58,805 bases of DNA from Allomyces macrogynus ATCC 38327 (Eukaryota > Blastocladiomycota > Blastocladiomycetes > Blastocladiales > Blastocladiaceae). Location: assembly GCA_000151295.1 (NCBI GenBank), contig GG745369.1, forward strand, positions 70,344 through 129,148. Reading direction: 5' to 3'. Position 1 is the first letter of the stretch; each line of letters opens with the position of its first letter. A program made the position numbers and the translations under genes. Shown here piece after piece: positions 1 to 11,096 of this stretch. Under the pieces are notes generated by a model. That model was not told where the DNA came from. It ran no database searches and saw only the letters and a program-made list of their open reading frames with translations.

Positions 1-801
1 CCAAGACCGTCACGGTCAACGCGAATACGGGTCTTTGCGCGACGGCTACCCGTGGACCAACAACGCCGCCAAGCTGTCATGGTCCTCGTCTACGTGCTTG
101 TCTCGCTCGCGCTTATCGTGCGCTCACGCAGCATCTGCAGCGACTGCGCGACCACGCGCCGGCGCTTCTCTTGGCTGCGACTCCCGCCGCGACCGCCCCT
201 AACAGCAACAGCACCGTGGCACCGAACTCCAAGGCCGCGCCCACGTCCGCGACGGGCTCTCCCGGGATCGCAGCGCGGCGCGCATCGACGGGCACCGCAC
301 TAGCAGCATCGTCTCCCAGCGCCGCGGCCGCGTCGCCCCATGCGACAACCATGACGCTCGTCGAAGCGATCCTGCACGACCAGGCCCTGCGGTTCGTGCT
401 CGTCGTTCTGTGCTACCTGCTCACGGCCGCCCTGTCGATTGCCGGCGCCTGGCCCGCGAGCTTGTCGGTCGTGGCGTTCACGCTGCAGAACTACCTATGC
501 ATGATCACGGCCACGGCCCGCGTCACGACTGCGCGGCCGGGCATGTCGGCGGCGCCGAGCAACTCGACGGGTGGGACCAGCCAGGGGTGTGGGTGCGGCG
601 GCCATCGCCAAGAGTAACACGATCAAGCGCGGATCGGCGGCGGAGAGTATGCTGGCGGGGCTCGTCGCGCCACGCGGGAATGTTGGTGGTGTGGGCGCTT
701 CGCGCACGCTAGCGCCGTCGACGGGCGATGTGGCTGCGGCATCGGCGCCGGTGACGGGGGTCTCGAAGTCGACGGTCAAGATGGCGGCCGACGAGCGATG
801 A
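1..801 (+). CDS. 3' part of a multi-pass (7TM-like) membrane protein
   Basis: The window opens inside this gene. Three hydrophobic stretches are visible: VMVLVYVLVSLALIV (about 79-123), LRFVLVVLCYLLTAALSIAG (about 388-447) and LSVVAFTLQNYLCMI (about 460-505). Between the first and second lies a long Ala/Ser/Thr/Pro-rich loop, and a polar tail with AIAKSNTIKRGSAAESM ends at a TGA at 799-801. This spacing resembles the last three helices and cytoplasmic tail of a seven-helix receptor, but I recognise no family signature. The reading frame changes twice (near 120-135 and 560-590), each by one base, so either short introns or base errors are present. If the second change is not real, the protein would stop at 615-617. 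Function unknown. Confidence 0.45.
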
Positions 802-996
802 AGAGGATGGGGCGGATGATGGCGGGAGTGATTCAGTGGGAACTCTAGGATCGTATCTTGCAGACTAGTAGGGCGGCAGTAATCGGTGGGGATAATGTAA
901 AGTATGGGCGAGCCATTCGACGGGAATCATCCCATTTATCTCTCAGCTCGACTCTCCACCACTTTGTCGTCTCCCTAGTCCCAGTCCCGACTTCAC
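802..996. other. Intergenic spacer, convergent gene ends
   Basis: Short spacer between two convergent 3' ends. I see no gene or repeat in it. Confidence 0.5.
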
Positions 997-3755
997 TCAG
1001 TGCCCGCCCAACGTCTCCACCACGAGCGACATCCACTCGGCGACCCCATCCGTATCAGTCCCCGCCCAGTGCCCGCCATCTGGGTAGACGTGCAGCAACA
1101 GCGGCCGCTTATCCGCGACGCTCATGTCCGCCGCCAAGCACTCGGCCGGCGTCTTTGCCCGCGCCGCTCGCGCACGCGCCGCGAGCCGTACCGGCTCCTG
1201 GTACAACACGCGCGCATCGTTCCGCGCAGTGACTACCAACACCGTCTGCCGCAATTGCACGGTACTCGCATCGACCAAATCGTACGGCGAATTCGCGACC
1301 ATCGAAGCCAACTCGGTTGCGTTGCGCGGATCGCCCCACTCGGGCCACTCCCACGGCGTCCACGGCACGCGCATGTCGAGCCCGACACCGAGCATATCGT
1401 TGAACGGCGCGTGCATGATCACCGCATCCACTTCGTTCCACGCGAGCGCCGTCGCACCAATCAGACCGCCAGCCGAACGCACTTGCACGGCCACGCGCGT
1501 CGCGTACCCGTGCCGCTGCAGTGCGCGAATCGACGCGCGCACGTCTGCGAAGGTCGCGGCCTTGAGTACGCGGCGGCCCTGCGGGTCCGGGCCGAAGTCG
1601 CCGTCGCCACGCGGGTGCACGTAGGCGTACCCGATCCCGTGCGCGGCGAGGACCGACGCGGCTGAGGTATAGGTCGGGTCAGAAAAGTCGCCGTACGCGC
1701 CGTACGCACCTACGAGCATCGGCGCGTTGGTAGTTGGGCCGGCCAGGTCGACGGGGATCCACGTGTTGGTCGATGAGTTGGTCAGGACCGTGTGCACGTC
1801 GAGCGTGACTGGGTCGATCCAGATGCGTGTCTGCGTTGTGGCCAGGGCCGTGCTGTTGGCCGCGGTCGCGGTCAAGACGGGCACAACGGTGCCGGAGACA
1901 AGATCCACTTCCCACTGGCTCACTGCGTCGCTCAGGGACGTGTTGGAGAACATGATGTGTGTCGCGCCGAGCGCATCGGACGGGCGGTAGATGCGGCCCG
2001 ACGCCAAGTCCGTGGCAGTACTGGGCCCAACCGAGTACCCGATCGGCCGGGCGCTGCGCAGACCCCACGACTCGGACGCCGGAATCGTGTGCCACGGGTT
2101 CGACAGCGACGATATGTTGCGCCACGCGAGCGTGCGGAACCCAAGCCGAGGGCGGGACCAGGCGAGCAAATGCCCCGTCACGACTTCGATACGCTCGACA
2201 ATTGTGCCAGGCTGGTGCGCGACCTCGACGGTGGTCTGTGTAGACCAGTCGGTCACGAGCGCCGTCGCCGGCGTGGGGAGCGACTGGAACCGCGCCACGG
2301 CGCCAGGCACGCGACGCACTTCGTACCAGTCGGCGCCTGCGCGGTTGGTCCGGACGAGCAAATCGGCTCCGTCAGCCACGACCTCGGTCATGGCACCCGT
2401 GTCCGTGTTGGCGAGTGGCACGACGCGATCAGTCCCCGCGAGCATCAGGTGCGTCTGCGCCGTGACTTGGCCCTGCGCCTGAATCACGACCACGGGCCCG
2501 TGGCGAGGACACTGATCGACAGCTCCTGGCGCGGCTCCCAGAATACGGCGTGCGTCGAGCACGCTGTGACGTCGACGCGCACAACGCCGCGCGGCACCGT
2601 GACTTCGTCCATGATGGCCACATACAGCGTCGTATCGTTCCCCCACCGCATCGTGTCGGCCGCGATATTGAGAAACGCCGTGCCGTTGCACAGGTACCGC
2701 TGGTCGGCAATCGACCAGACGCGCACAAACTGCCGCTCCGACCCGGTCGGGTCGAACGCGACTGCCGCAAACGTGCCGTTTGGGCTGATTTCCAATGCCG
2801 ACGTCGTATCGTTGTAGACGACCTGCGCGGTCCCGGTGCGGCGCACCACGTCGGCACGGGTCCGCGCGCGCACGTACTCGCCCGAGTCAAATAGCGCATA
2901 GTGCCAGTCGCTGTCGATCCAGAGTGACGAGGGCGGTTCGTCGGCGACGGGGACCCCGTTGAGGTAGATCGTGCGGTCGATGTGGTCAGAGGCCGTGAGT
3001 TCTTGCACAAGCGTCGCGCGCAGCGGCGCGAGATGCGCGGTCGCGGCCTCGCGGTAGGCGTGTTCCTTGGTAATGTATGCGTCGACGTCGCCGGCGCGCT
3101 CCGAGTCGGCGATCCAGGCGTACGGATCACGCGGGAGGGACGGCGAGAGCGCAGTGGCGGTCGTGATGTTGGGCAGGAAGACGGTGCGAGCGGGTGGGGC
3201 CGGGTCGCGCCAGGCCAGGGGCGGGGTCACCCAGGGGCAAGGCGGGGTCGTGGCCGTACGAGAGGGTTCGACAAAGATGCCAATGACCCAGACAAGGCTC
3301 AGGACCGGAAAAACGATTTTCAGACTCTTGATGGCAATCCGGGCCTTGGGATACTTGCGCATAAACTCTGGGTCGTTGGGGTGTTGGGCCACGACGTTGC
3401 GCAGAGACTGGACGATGAGGGCGCGCAGCGGCAGCCGTGGGGCGGCATGCGTCTTGTCGCCGGCGCCGGTGGCGGCTTCCTCGTCAATGTCCTTGGTGGG
3501 GACGCGGGTCGGCGCATTCTTGTCGCGGCGGAGCGAGAGCGTTGCGGGCTTGCGCAGCTCGAAATGCTCGGGGGACGGCGACGGCGCGAGTTGCGGCGAG
3601 ACGGGGCTGGTCGAGGACGATGGCACCGACGGCGAGCGGGTGGCGCGCGTCGGCGATGCAGGGCGCGAGGCGGGGTCGATGTTGGCGAGCAAGGGCCGCG
3701 TCGAGGGGCTTGTCGGCGAGGGGCCTCCCGGGCTGGGCGACGGTGTGGAGGCCAT
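997..3755 (-). CDS. Membrane-anchored S9A prolyl oligopeptidase (oligopeptidase B-like)
   Basis: Serine peptidase of family S9A. Start chosen at 3755 (MASTPSPSPGG). The N-terminus is a Ser/Pro-rich cytoplasmic segment followed by one hydrophobic helix (IKSLKIVFPVLSLVWVIGIF), giving a type II anchor. Next come the S9A linker (LPRDPYAWIADSERAGDVDA) and a beta-propeller region with several N-glycosylation sequons. The C-terminal alpha/beta-hydrolase domain starts near LVGAYGAYGDFSDP and has YVHPRGDGDFGP. The nucleophile elbow is VRSAGGLIG (Ser kept, first Gly of GxSxGG lost). The acid loop is ARNDARVLYQEP and the His motif DGGHWAG. So the Ser-Asp-His triad is present. The frame shifts by one base near 2488-2500 (after VLATGP). 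Both sides fit the family, so I treat this as one gene with a base error, though a real disruption is possible. It probably cleaves oligopeptides outside the cytosol, an inference from the anchor. Confidence 0.82.
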
Positions 3756-4280
3756 GCTTGGCGTGCGCTGATGCGTGGGCAAGGGCGCCGGTGCGTGGGC
3801 AAGGGTGCAGACAGGACAGGCAGGTCGGCGGCGGTGGGAGAGTGGGCCAGCGCTCGGCGCAGGCGATGCCGCGCGCCGCGCATGCACACCCTGATCAGCG
3901 ATGGTGCGGGATGGCACGGAGCGTCTCACGGGTCTGCGACCGATTTGCACGTGCTGCACGCGCTCTGCACGCGGGCATGTCGAGTGACTCACTGCCGCAC
4001 GCTCGCCGTTCTGCTGCTGTCGAGGCCGCGGTTCAACAGACAACGGCGACGGCATCCTCGAATTGCGCCGGCCCTCACACCGTTTGGGCCACCGGGACTT
4101 GCTGCAAGTGCCTCGGTGAAGCGAGGGACGACCGTCTGCAAGCCAAGCGCGCTCGAGTGTCGTTGACACGACCAGTACCGACCCGACCTGACCCGCCCAC
4201 CTGCACGAGACACCTCGCAAGACGGCGCGTCCGTTTCTCTCCAGGCCAAAAAAAAAAATTCTGCCTTGCGAAACACGACC
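3756..4280. promoter_or_regulatory. Divergent intergenic region, S9A peptidase / UBC9
   Basis: About 525 bases between two divergently transcribed starts, so it must hold both promoters. It contains an A11 run just upstream of the UBC9 start (around 4247-4258). No TATA box or other motif stands out. Confidence 0.4.
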
Positions 4281-5150
4281 ATGAGCGCCGTGTGCAAGGC
4301 ACGCCTCCAAGAAAGAGCGCAAGCAGTGGCGGAGGGGTACCGTTGGCCAGTTCAACACGACCGCGTCGCCAGGCAAGCATGAACTCATCAGCAGTATGCA
4401 TCATCTAGACCACCCGTTCGGTACGACTCGACTCGGCCTCGTTGAGCGCACGATGGGCCCCCCGTGACGCTGATTCTTTCGCGACCGCGCACGCAGGCTT
4501 CTACTGCAAGCCGTGCAAGCAAGCCGACGGCACGCTCGACCTCTTGAAGTGGGAGGCCGGGATCCCCGGCAAGAAGAACACGGTAGGTGCTCTGCGCACC
4601 GGTTCTCGCTGACCGTAAACCATTTCTGACCCTTGCACGCGATGCGGATCGCACGGTGACGCATAGATTTGGGAGGGCGGCGTCTACAAGCTCTTCTTGC
4701 TATTCCCCGACGACTACCCGACCAAGCCGCCAAGTACGGCAATTCCCGCACCAGATCATCAATCGATCGGTTTGATACTTCACCGTTATTGACACGCCGG
4801 CTTGTTCTCAAGAGGTCAAGTTTGACCCGCCGCTCTTCCACCCAAACGTCTACCCGTCGGGCACCGTGTGCCTGTCGATCATCAACGAGGACGACGGCTG
4901 GAAGCCCGCCATCAGCATCAAGCAGATTTTGCTTGGGGTGCAAGGTACCGTCTTGCGAACGTCGCGATTCTCCGACCGGAATGCTGCTGGCAGAGACTGA
5001 CCCCGGATCTGGCGCAAACTAGACCTGCTCAACGACCCGAACCAGGCGTCGCCCGCGCAGGCCGACGCCTACCAGCTCTACAAGAAGGACCGCGCGGCCT
5101 ACGAGAGGCGAGTGCGCGCGATTGCCAAGGAGAACACGCCGAGGGAGTAG
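4281..5150 (+). CDS. UBC9: SUMO-conjugating enzyme E2 (UBC9/Hus5)
   Basis: Carries SUMO as a thioester and passes it to lysines, mainly in the nucleus. Six exons: 4281-4336, 4409-4420, 4497-4582, 4667-4733, 4813-4944 and 5023-5150, with introns of 72, 76, 84, 79 and 78 bases. Diagnostic stretches are [10 protein letters not shown] at the start, [47 protein letters not shown] with the catalytic Cys, [16 protein letters not shown], and [17 protein letters not shown]. The sequence is close to fission yeast Hus5. Exon 2 is only 12 bases and supplies the middle of the conserved DHPFGF motif. Exon 1 has one surplus base near 4311 (an A run) between RLQE and ERKQWRR, probably a base error. Total length of about 158 residues is normal for the family. 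Confidence 0.93.
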
Positions 5151-5673
5151 GCTCGCGAATGACAGCGGTCGGATGCGATGTGGACGGTTTTGGAGAATGT
5201 GAAACAGTTTGTTCTGCGTGACTCGAAGTCATGCGCGGACAACCCAGGAAAGGGTCGACCTAGCGCCTGGAAACGCCGTCAGCGAAGAGCACGGCCCGGA
5301 CGTGCACATGAACCTCGGCAGGAGAGAGATTTCGACAACGGCAAAAGAAACAAGAGGAAGTCGGTCTGGTGGTCTGTGGTCATGATTCGGAGGTTTGTTA
5401 GGTTAGGTTGGCGCCCTTCGTCAGTGCCTTCTCTGCCTTCTGCACTGTCCTTGTAATGGGCTTCGCAAGCGCCCAACACCTTGACGACGATTCGCGTGCG
5501 TGCGCCTCGCCATCCCGTCCGGAAAGTGACGGCCCGACGACACAACTGGCCGCAATCCTCAGCACGGCGACCGTACTTACCCCGCACCTGTCATTGTACC
5601 GGACGCCGCTTTGCCAACAGCGCCAACCACCGTCGAACCCGCTTCAACCACGTCCCGTTCATCGGCTGTCGCC

Positions 5674-7366
5674 ATGGCGTCCGACGACGACGACGGCCAC
5701 CCGATTCAGCGCTTGCATGCGCATGAGCCGACGACGCTCGAGGAAATTGAACTGCGCGAGGCGATTGCGCGCCGCGACATTGCCAAACTGCGCGCGATTG
5801 GCGCGACGCGCGGGTTCCTGACACGCGCACTGCGCCGGCAAGTATGGCCCATTTTGCTGCGTGTCGATGACGGCGAGCCGGTACCCGTCGTCCCGCCACT
5901 GGACCCGGATGATCACGTAAAGTAAGCTCTGTGCCTCTTGGGGTGGCCAGAATGCATGGAGACCGGTCCTGACCCGCTCCGTGACTTGCAGAACCGACTA
6001 TGAGGAGCAGATCGACAAGGACGTGCGCCGGTCGTTTGTCCACTTTTCCGAGGAAATCCGGACTCCGCACGCGGCACCAAGCACCACGAACGATTTTGGC
6101 GGCCGAGACGACGAGGACGACGAGAGTAAACTTGTTGAAGCGGCCAAGGCGCGGGCACGCATCGAGCTTCAGCGCATGCTCGTGCAAGTCGTGGGCCACC
6201 ACCCGTTCCTGCATTACTACCAAGGCCTGCACGACATTTGCACGATCCTGCTCTTGGTTCTTGGCCCGACCGTCGGTACGCAGGCCGCGCGCGTCGTGTC
6301 GCTGTACTACCTGCGGTACGCTTCCGACTCGACGTTGACTCGACTGGTGTGCACTTGGACGATTGTGGGACCAATACACACGGTGTCGTTTATGAATCTT
6401 AGCGACGCGATGCACGAGAGCCTGCACCCGGTCATGGCCCAAATGCGCATCTTGCTCCCCATTCTCAGGAACGAGAACCCCGCGGTGTTCGAGCTGTTCC
6501 AGGAAGTCGAGCTCGAGCCGCATTTCTGCCTGTCGTGGATCACGACGTGGTTTGCGCACGACATTGACCGGTTCGACGGCGTATGCCGCCTGTTTGACTT
6601 CTTTCTTTCGACGAATCCGATCATGCCGCTCTACGTGTCGGCCGTGGTATGTTTTGGGGTTGGCTGGTGAGGACAAGGCGTGGAGCATCAGGACTGATGA
6701 CATCTACGGCGCGATTTACAGATTGTCTTGTTGCAGGCCGACGAGTTGTTACGGCAAGACCACGACTTTGCCATGGTCCACTCGTTCCTGTCCAAGATGC
6801 CGAAATACGACTCGATTGAGACGTGGATCGTGCACGCATTGCGGCTCTTCAAAAAGTACCCGATCCCAGGCATCCAGGGCATCACCGGGTGGGCGTTTGA
6901 CGACAAGTACGTTCCATTTATTCGTATCTTCCCTCTGCGATCCCTCCGCTGACCCTTCTCCACCCCATACCATAGCTGCGCCGCACTCCGATTCGACCGC
7001 GACTTCCCCGGCTCCCTACGGCACCCGTACCTCCCCATCGACCAGATTCCGGCGCTCATGCAAACCACCGTCGCGAGTTTGGACGGCACGGGCGGTGCCC
7101 AACCGTTCGGTTTCCGCCCGCTCCCGCTCATGAAACGCGTCGGGCGCGGGTACGTGCCCGTTGACGGCGATGGGCAAACCCTGCTGCTCCTGACGGCGCT
7201 CGCGCTTGGGATCCTGTCCGTGTCGCTCGGGCTCATGCAACAGGGCGGTGGAGGTGAGTTTGTCCAGGCGGCGGGCATTGTCGCCAAGGCCGGGGTACCT
7301 GTCGTGCACCCAGAGGGGGTCGCGGTCGTGCGGCACATGGTCATGCAGGCCCTGGCCAATCTCTGA
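5674..7366 (+). CDS. TBC1D20: TBC-domain Rab GTPase-activating protein, TBC1D20/Gyp8 type
   Basis: GTPase-activating protein for Rab1-type GTPases at the ER/Golgi. Exons 5674-5921, 5992-6646, 6722-6906 and 6976-7366, with introns of 70, 75 and 69 bases. The TBC domain shows the arginine finger in IDKDVRRSF and the glutamine finger in YYQGLHDICTILL. Further family marks are FCLSWITTWFAHDIDRFDG and FDFFLSTNPIMPLYVSAVV. The C-terminus has one hydrophobic helix (LLLLTALALGILSVSLGLM), the tail anchor of TBC1D20. An upstream in-frame ATG at 5611 would add 21 residues; 5674 has the better start context and opens an acidic MASDDDD segment. No frame break. Its 3' end faces the RED-like fragment on the other strand. 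Confidence 0.88.
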
Positions 7367-7499
7367 GCGGGGTGTGGGTGTGGTCTTGTGATGTATTGTC
7401 CCCGCGCACTTTGCGCGGCTCGTGGAGCGAGCTTTTTAGCAGAAGGTGTAATGAACCAACGTGGAATACACAGGGAAATGTGGAATCGATTCCATTGAA

Positions 7500-7968
7500 C
7501 CTGCGTCGCACCGTACTTGGCCTCCATCGCCGCCGTCACCTGCTGCACGTCGTGCCCGGCCACGCGCCGATGCTTGCTCAGCCGCCCCGCGTTCGGCTCC
7601 CTGCGCACGAAAACAAAAACGTTATCTCGCGTCCTACCGCACTGCCGTGCGATCATAACGAATACGCACTTGAACACGCCCTTGGTCGCGAGTTTGTGCC
7701 GCACTAGGTCCCTGAGGTTCTGCAGCATCTCCTGCTCGGCAAGCGCGACGGTGTCGGTCGCCTCGTAGTCGCGGTTCACGCCGCCGCGGCGCTCGGCGGC
7801 ACGGTCGCGGTACTTGGATTCAGTCGTGGGTGCGCGGCCATCGGTGGACGGGGCGCTGGTGCTGTCGTCGCTGGTCGCGGGTTTAGAACGCTTCAGGTGG
7901 CGAGGGCTGCGGGAGGGTACTGATCGGTCGGGGTCGACGCAACAGGGTGGATGGGCGAGCAAACGCAC
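7500..7968 (-). CDS. RED/IK-like spliceosomal protein, fragment
   Basis: On the minus strand residues SKYRDRAAERRGGVNRDYE (7762-7818) match the signature of RED (IK), a spliceosome B-complex protein partnered with SMU1. The exon runs to about 7668 and ends LATKGVFK. A GTGCGT donor and a CAG acceptor (7601-7603) fit an intron, joining a second exon with EPNAGRLSKHRRVAGHDV. The rest of RED is not visible: neither the N-terminal block nor the FLGGD and LFKSK-type blocks were found upstream to about 8.5 kb. Start and end are therefore not fixed, and this could be a truncated gene, a pseudogene, or another protein with a shared motif (RBM5/RBM10 also have KYRDRAAERR, but not the following GVNRDYE). 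Confidence 0.45.
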
Positions 7969-8535
7969 CGAAGATCATCGCGCGGAGTACTTGTACTGGT
8001 GGATCCAGGCCTTGGAGCTCGTGGACGGGCAGCACTAGTAGACCAGCGTGCGCAAGGTCAGGATCGTCAAGCTGGGTCGGTCCGACGAGCAGCTATAAAC
8101 CGCACACGAGAGCAGATATTGGTGCGTGTTAGCATCATTGTCGCTGATGCTGCTGTTCAGCCATATTTGGCCGCTCAAGTCGTGTGTCCATCAAGTCAGA
8201 AAACCGGGACGCTGGCCAACCGCGGTCGGTGTGGTGCGTTCATTTGTCGATATTGATCGAACGACAATACCCTACACATGAAGTAGGGCCAGGAATCTGA
8301 TTGCAGCAGGTCGAGTATCATTGCGGTGGGCAGTCGCTACCTTTCGAGGTCATACTTGGAACCGTGGTTGGAGAAAGAATGGTTTGACGAAAGGTAAAGG
8401 AGAAGCAGTTCTCCCAACGTCATGACGCTCTGGACGATGAGCAGCTCGAAACAACGCGACCGATATCCCTATTTCTATCCATAGTCTACGACAGTGCCCA
8501 ATAGGAAATTTCTCCACCCATCGTCAAGTCCAACA
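7969..8535. other. Intergenic, no gene seen
   Basis: Lower GC than its neighbours. I see no supported gene, repeat or RNA. A missing 5' exon of the RED-like gene could lie here. Confidence 0.35.
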
Positions 8536-10594
8536 TCAGCGTCCCGCTCGCACCAGGCCCCTCCGCGCATCGCCGACTGTAACCTCGGCCGCACGATGAT
8601 GCCGCAGCGTCTGCAACCCGGCCTGGTACACGTCAGCCACGTACTTGCGCTGCAAGAGCGTCGGTCGCTTCCCACTCGGCCGCCGTGTCTGGGCCGGCAG
8701 CGCGAGCGGCTTGACTTCGACTGCATCCGCTAGCGGACCACGCGGGACCGGATCCGGCAAGATTGCCGCTGCAACAGTGGGCCCGACCGAATCGTTCCCC
8801 GTGCCAGACGACGAGTGAACCAGGAGTGGGATCCCGTGAAACTCGCGCATGCGCACTTTGGTCGTTGTCGTCGCGAGGGGTGTTGGCGACGGCGGCATGG
8901 ACGAGCGCACGAGCACGCACGACGTTGTCGCGGCCAGGATCGCGCGGTGCTGTTGCCGGCGAAGCGCTTGGATCAGGTGCGCACGCGGCTTGCGGCGGCC
9001 GTGGAAGAGAAGGAGCGGCTTGGGTGTCGGGAGGACGGCACTGCGCGGGGCTTCCTCTGCCGCACCGGGAACGTGGTCAATGGCGAGGTTCGGGTCGGTG
9101 CGGTCGGTTCCCGATTCGACGGCGCGCCACGAGTACGTGGGCAGGCGCGCGGGCGGGAGCGTGTTGGAGTACTGGAACGGCACGGCCACCGACGACGCGC
9201 AGGCCAGGTTCGAAGGCGGTTCCAGCGCACGAATCGGCGCCGCGGCGGGCTTCCGCTGGGGATGGTCCAACTCCATCCAGTCGTCCTCGCCAAACTCCTC
9301 GATGGCCCCAATCTCACGCGCCGTCTGTGCCGAACCGATGCGCGACTTGGTCCGCGACCGCGACCGGCCCCACCGCGCCGACCCGGCCGACCGCGTGCGG
9401 TGCTTGGCCGACTGGATCCGTTGCCGGCGCACGTACATGCGCGGCGACTTGAGCCGTTTTCCTTCGACCGCCACACGGGATGCTGGGACGCTTGCGCACT
9501 CGGCGGTGAAATGCGTGTACCGGGACCGTGTCGCCGACGAGAGCGGCATCGGGTACATGGAGGGCAGGACGGGACCTGGTGCGCCTGGCTGCGTCATTTC
9601 GAGCAGAACGCGCGCCGACGTCGCATGGAGTCGTGTTTGCGGTGCTGGTGCGCCAGGTCCAATTGGAAGAGCTATATGGGGAGGATTATGAGAACTCGCC
9701 AAGCACGACGGAAATATTCAACACGTGCGTACCTTGCTTCTGCCACCCACGGTCCGTCAACACATCGTACACGTGCAGCACCCGTTTTCGATGCGACCCG
9801 GCACTCCCTGACTGCGCGCGCGCCTTAGCCGCCGATGCGACGCGCGACAAGAGCAGCGATCCGGAGCCGTCAATGCCCAAGTCCGATGGCGGCGCGTGCG
9901 GCGGCAGTCGCGGGCGGGCCGAAATGGGGCGCGACGACGACAGTCGACTCATGGGTCTGGCTGGCGACGACGGACGGATGGGTGACGATGGACGGACGGG
10001 CGACGACGGACGGGCGGGGGACTCCGACTTGGGTCGTGCGGCACGCGCCGTTGCTGTTGTGGAACGCGCCGCGGTCGGCCGAATCGTGCTGCTATGGCTC
10101 GTCTCCTCTTCGGGAATCGAATGCGTCGCGGGCGCGGGACTCGACATGCAGTGCGGAAGGGGACGACGCGGGGCTTCTGCGCGATTTGGGACAGTCGTAT
10201 CGAGCGGCGGCGACGAGACGGGTGCGGTACTGCTCTTCTGGCTGCGTCGCGTAAATCGCGGAATCTTGGACCGGGTATCCGTCGCAGCACCTGCCATACG
10301 GTGGGGCAACGGATTGAAAACCTTGTCGGCATCGTCCTCGCCAAGCCGCGCAAGCGCCGATGATGGGCGCATTCTCGACAGCGTGAGCGGCGACGGCTTG
10401 ACAATGGGGATCAGCGACGGCAGTCGCACGTGTTCGCGTGGGCCGCGCATCGTGATTGCAGAAGCATGCTGTTGCGTGTCCCTCGTCGGGGTTGGGGTCG
10501 TGGGGTCGGATTCGGGCGGGCGAGGTCGTACGGGCGGGAACGGGAGCTGCAGGACGTGCGCCGGCGACGAGGGCACGCAAGCTGGTGGGGCCAT
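8536..10594 (-). CDS. Pro/Ser/Arg-rich protein of unknown function
   Basis: Two exons on the minus strand, 10594-9733 and 9671-8536, with a 61-base intron (GTACGC donor, TATAG acceptor) that joins in phase at WQKQ/ALPIGP. About 665 residues. The first half is disordered, with a Pro/Ser/Arg repeat tract of the form RPSSPxRPSSP around 9960-10010. Motifs that look folded or conserved are RKRVLHVYDVLTDRGWQKQ before the intron, IGAIEEFGEDDWMELDHP, and the C-terminal TLLQRKYVADVYQAGLQTLR. I do not recognise a family. The start at 10594 (MAPPACVPSS) is a choice; an in-frame ATG lies at 10657 and further upstream exons are possible. Long opposite-strand frames here are shadows of the biased composition. 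Confidence 0.55.
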
Positions 10595-11096
10595 GGCGAC
10601 GCTGCCGCTGCACTTGCAGTTGGATTTTTGTCGAATTGCAGCGGGAAATAGGCCCACAATTTTGAAAACCGGTCGAGCAATATTGGGACCTGAACTTGCA
10701 ATGGCTGCGAGTCGAAAGTCGTTGGCTGCGGCGGCAAGTGCTGGACCGTCAACGCCGACTCAGACGCTCGTGGATCTTGTCGGCGAGTGCCGCGCAAGTC
10801 GAGCTCAGATCGCCGTCTTGCTGAGACGACGAATACAATGCAGCATGTCGGGCGAGACTGGTTAGGAAAAGAAGAGTGGTGCAGCAAGACGTGGCGGTGG
10901 AGTACGGGTGGGCCGTTGAGAGCGATCATACAAAATATACACTGCGCATCGCAAGCAAGAGGCCAGTGAGACCTAAATTTAAATATGGACAGCCCGCAGT
11001 TTTTTCAACAGGGGAAGCAGAGTGCATCGGGCAGCATCACAAATCACAAACCCTGCAAAGGACTCGCTCTCGACAGCGTCCACCGCGTTTCAACGT
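10595..11096. other. Intergenic, AT-richer spacer
   Basis: Contains AT-rich patches (TTTAAATATGG near 10978 and an ATACAAAATATAC stretch near 10929) that could belong to the upstream region of the minus-strand gene. No gene supported. Confidence 0.35.

Noticed and set aside
1792..2817. Plus-strand open frame of 341 codons inside the S9A gene
   Set aside because: Antisense shadow of GC-rich coding sequence; no domain content, while the minus strand has a full peptidase.
6688..7660. Minus-strand continuation of the RED-like frame across the TBC gene
   Set aside because: The part below about 7500 is antisense to well-conserved TBC exons and has no recognisable content.
9528..10865. Plus-strand open frame of 445 codons
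   Set aside because: Low-complexity Gly/Asp/Arg-rich shadow of the minus-strand Pro/Ser/Arg-rich gene, which has a consistent intron. Neither strand is certain, but the minus model is better.
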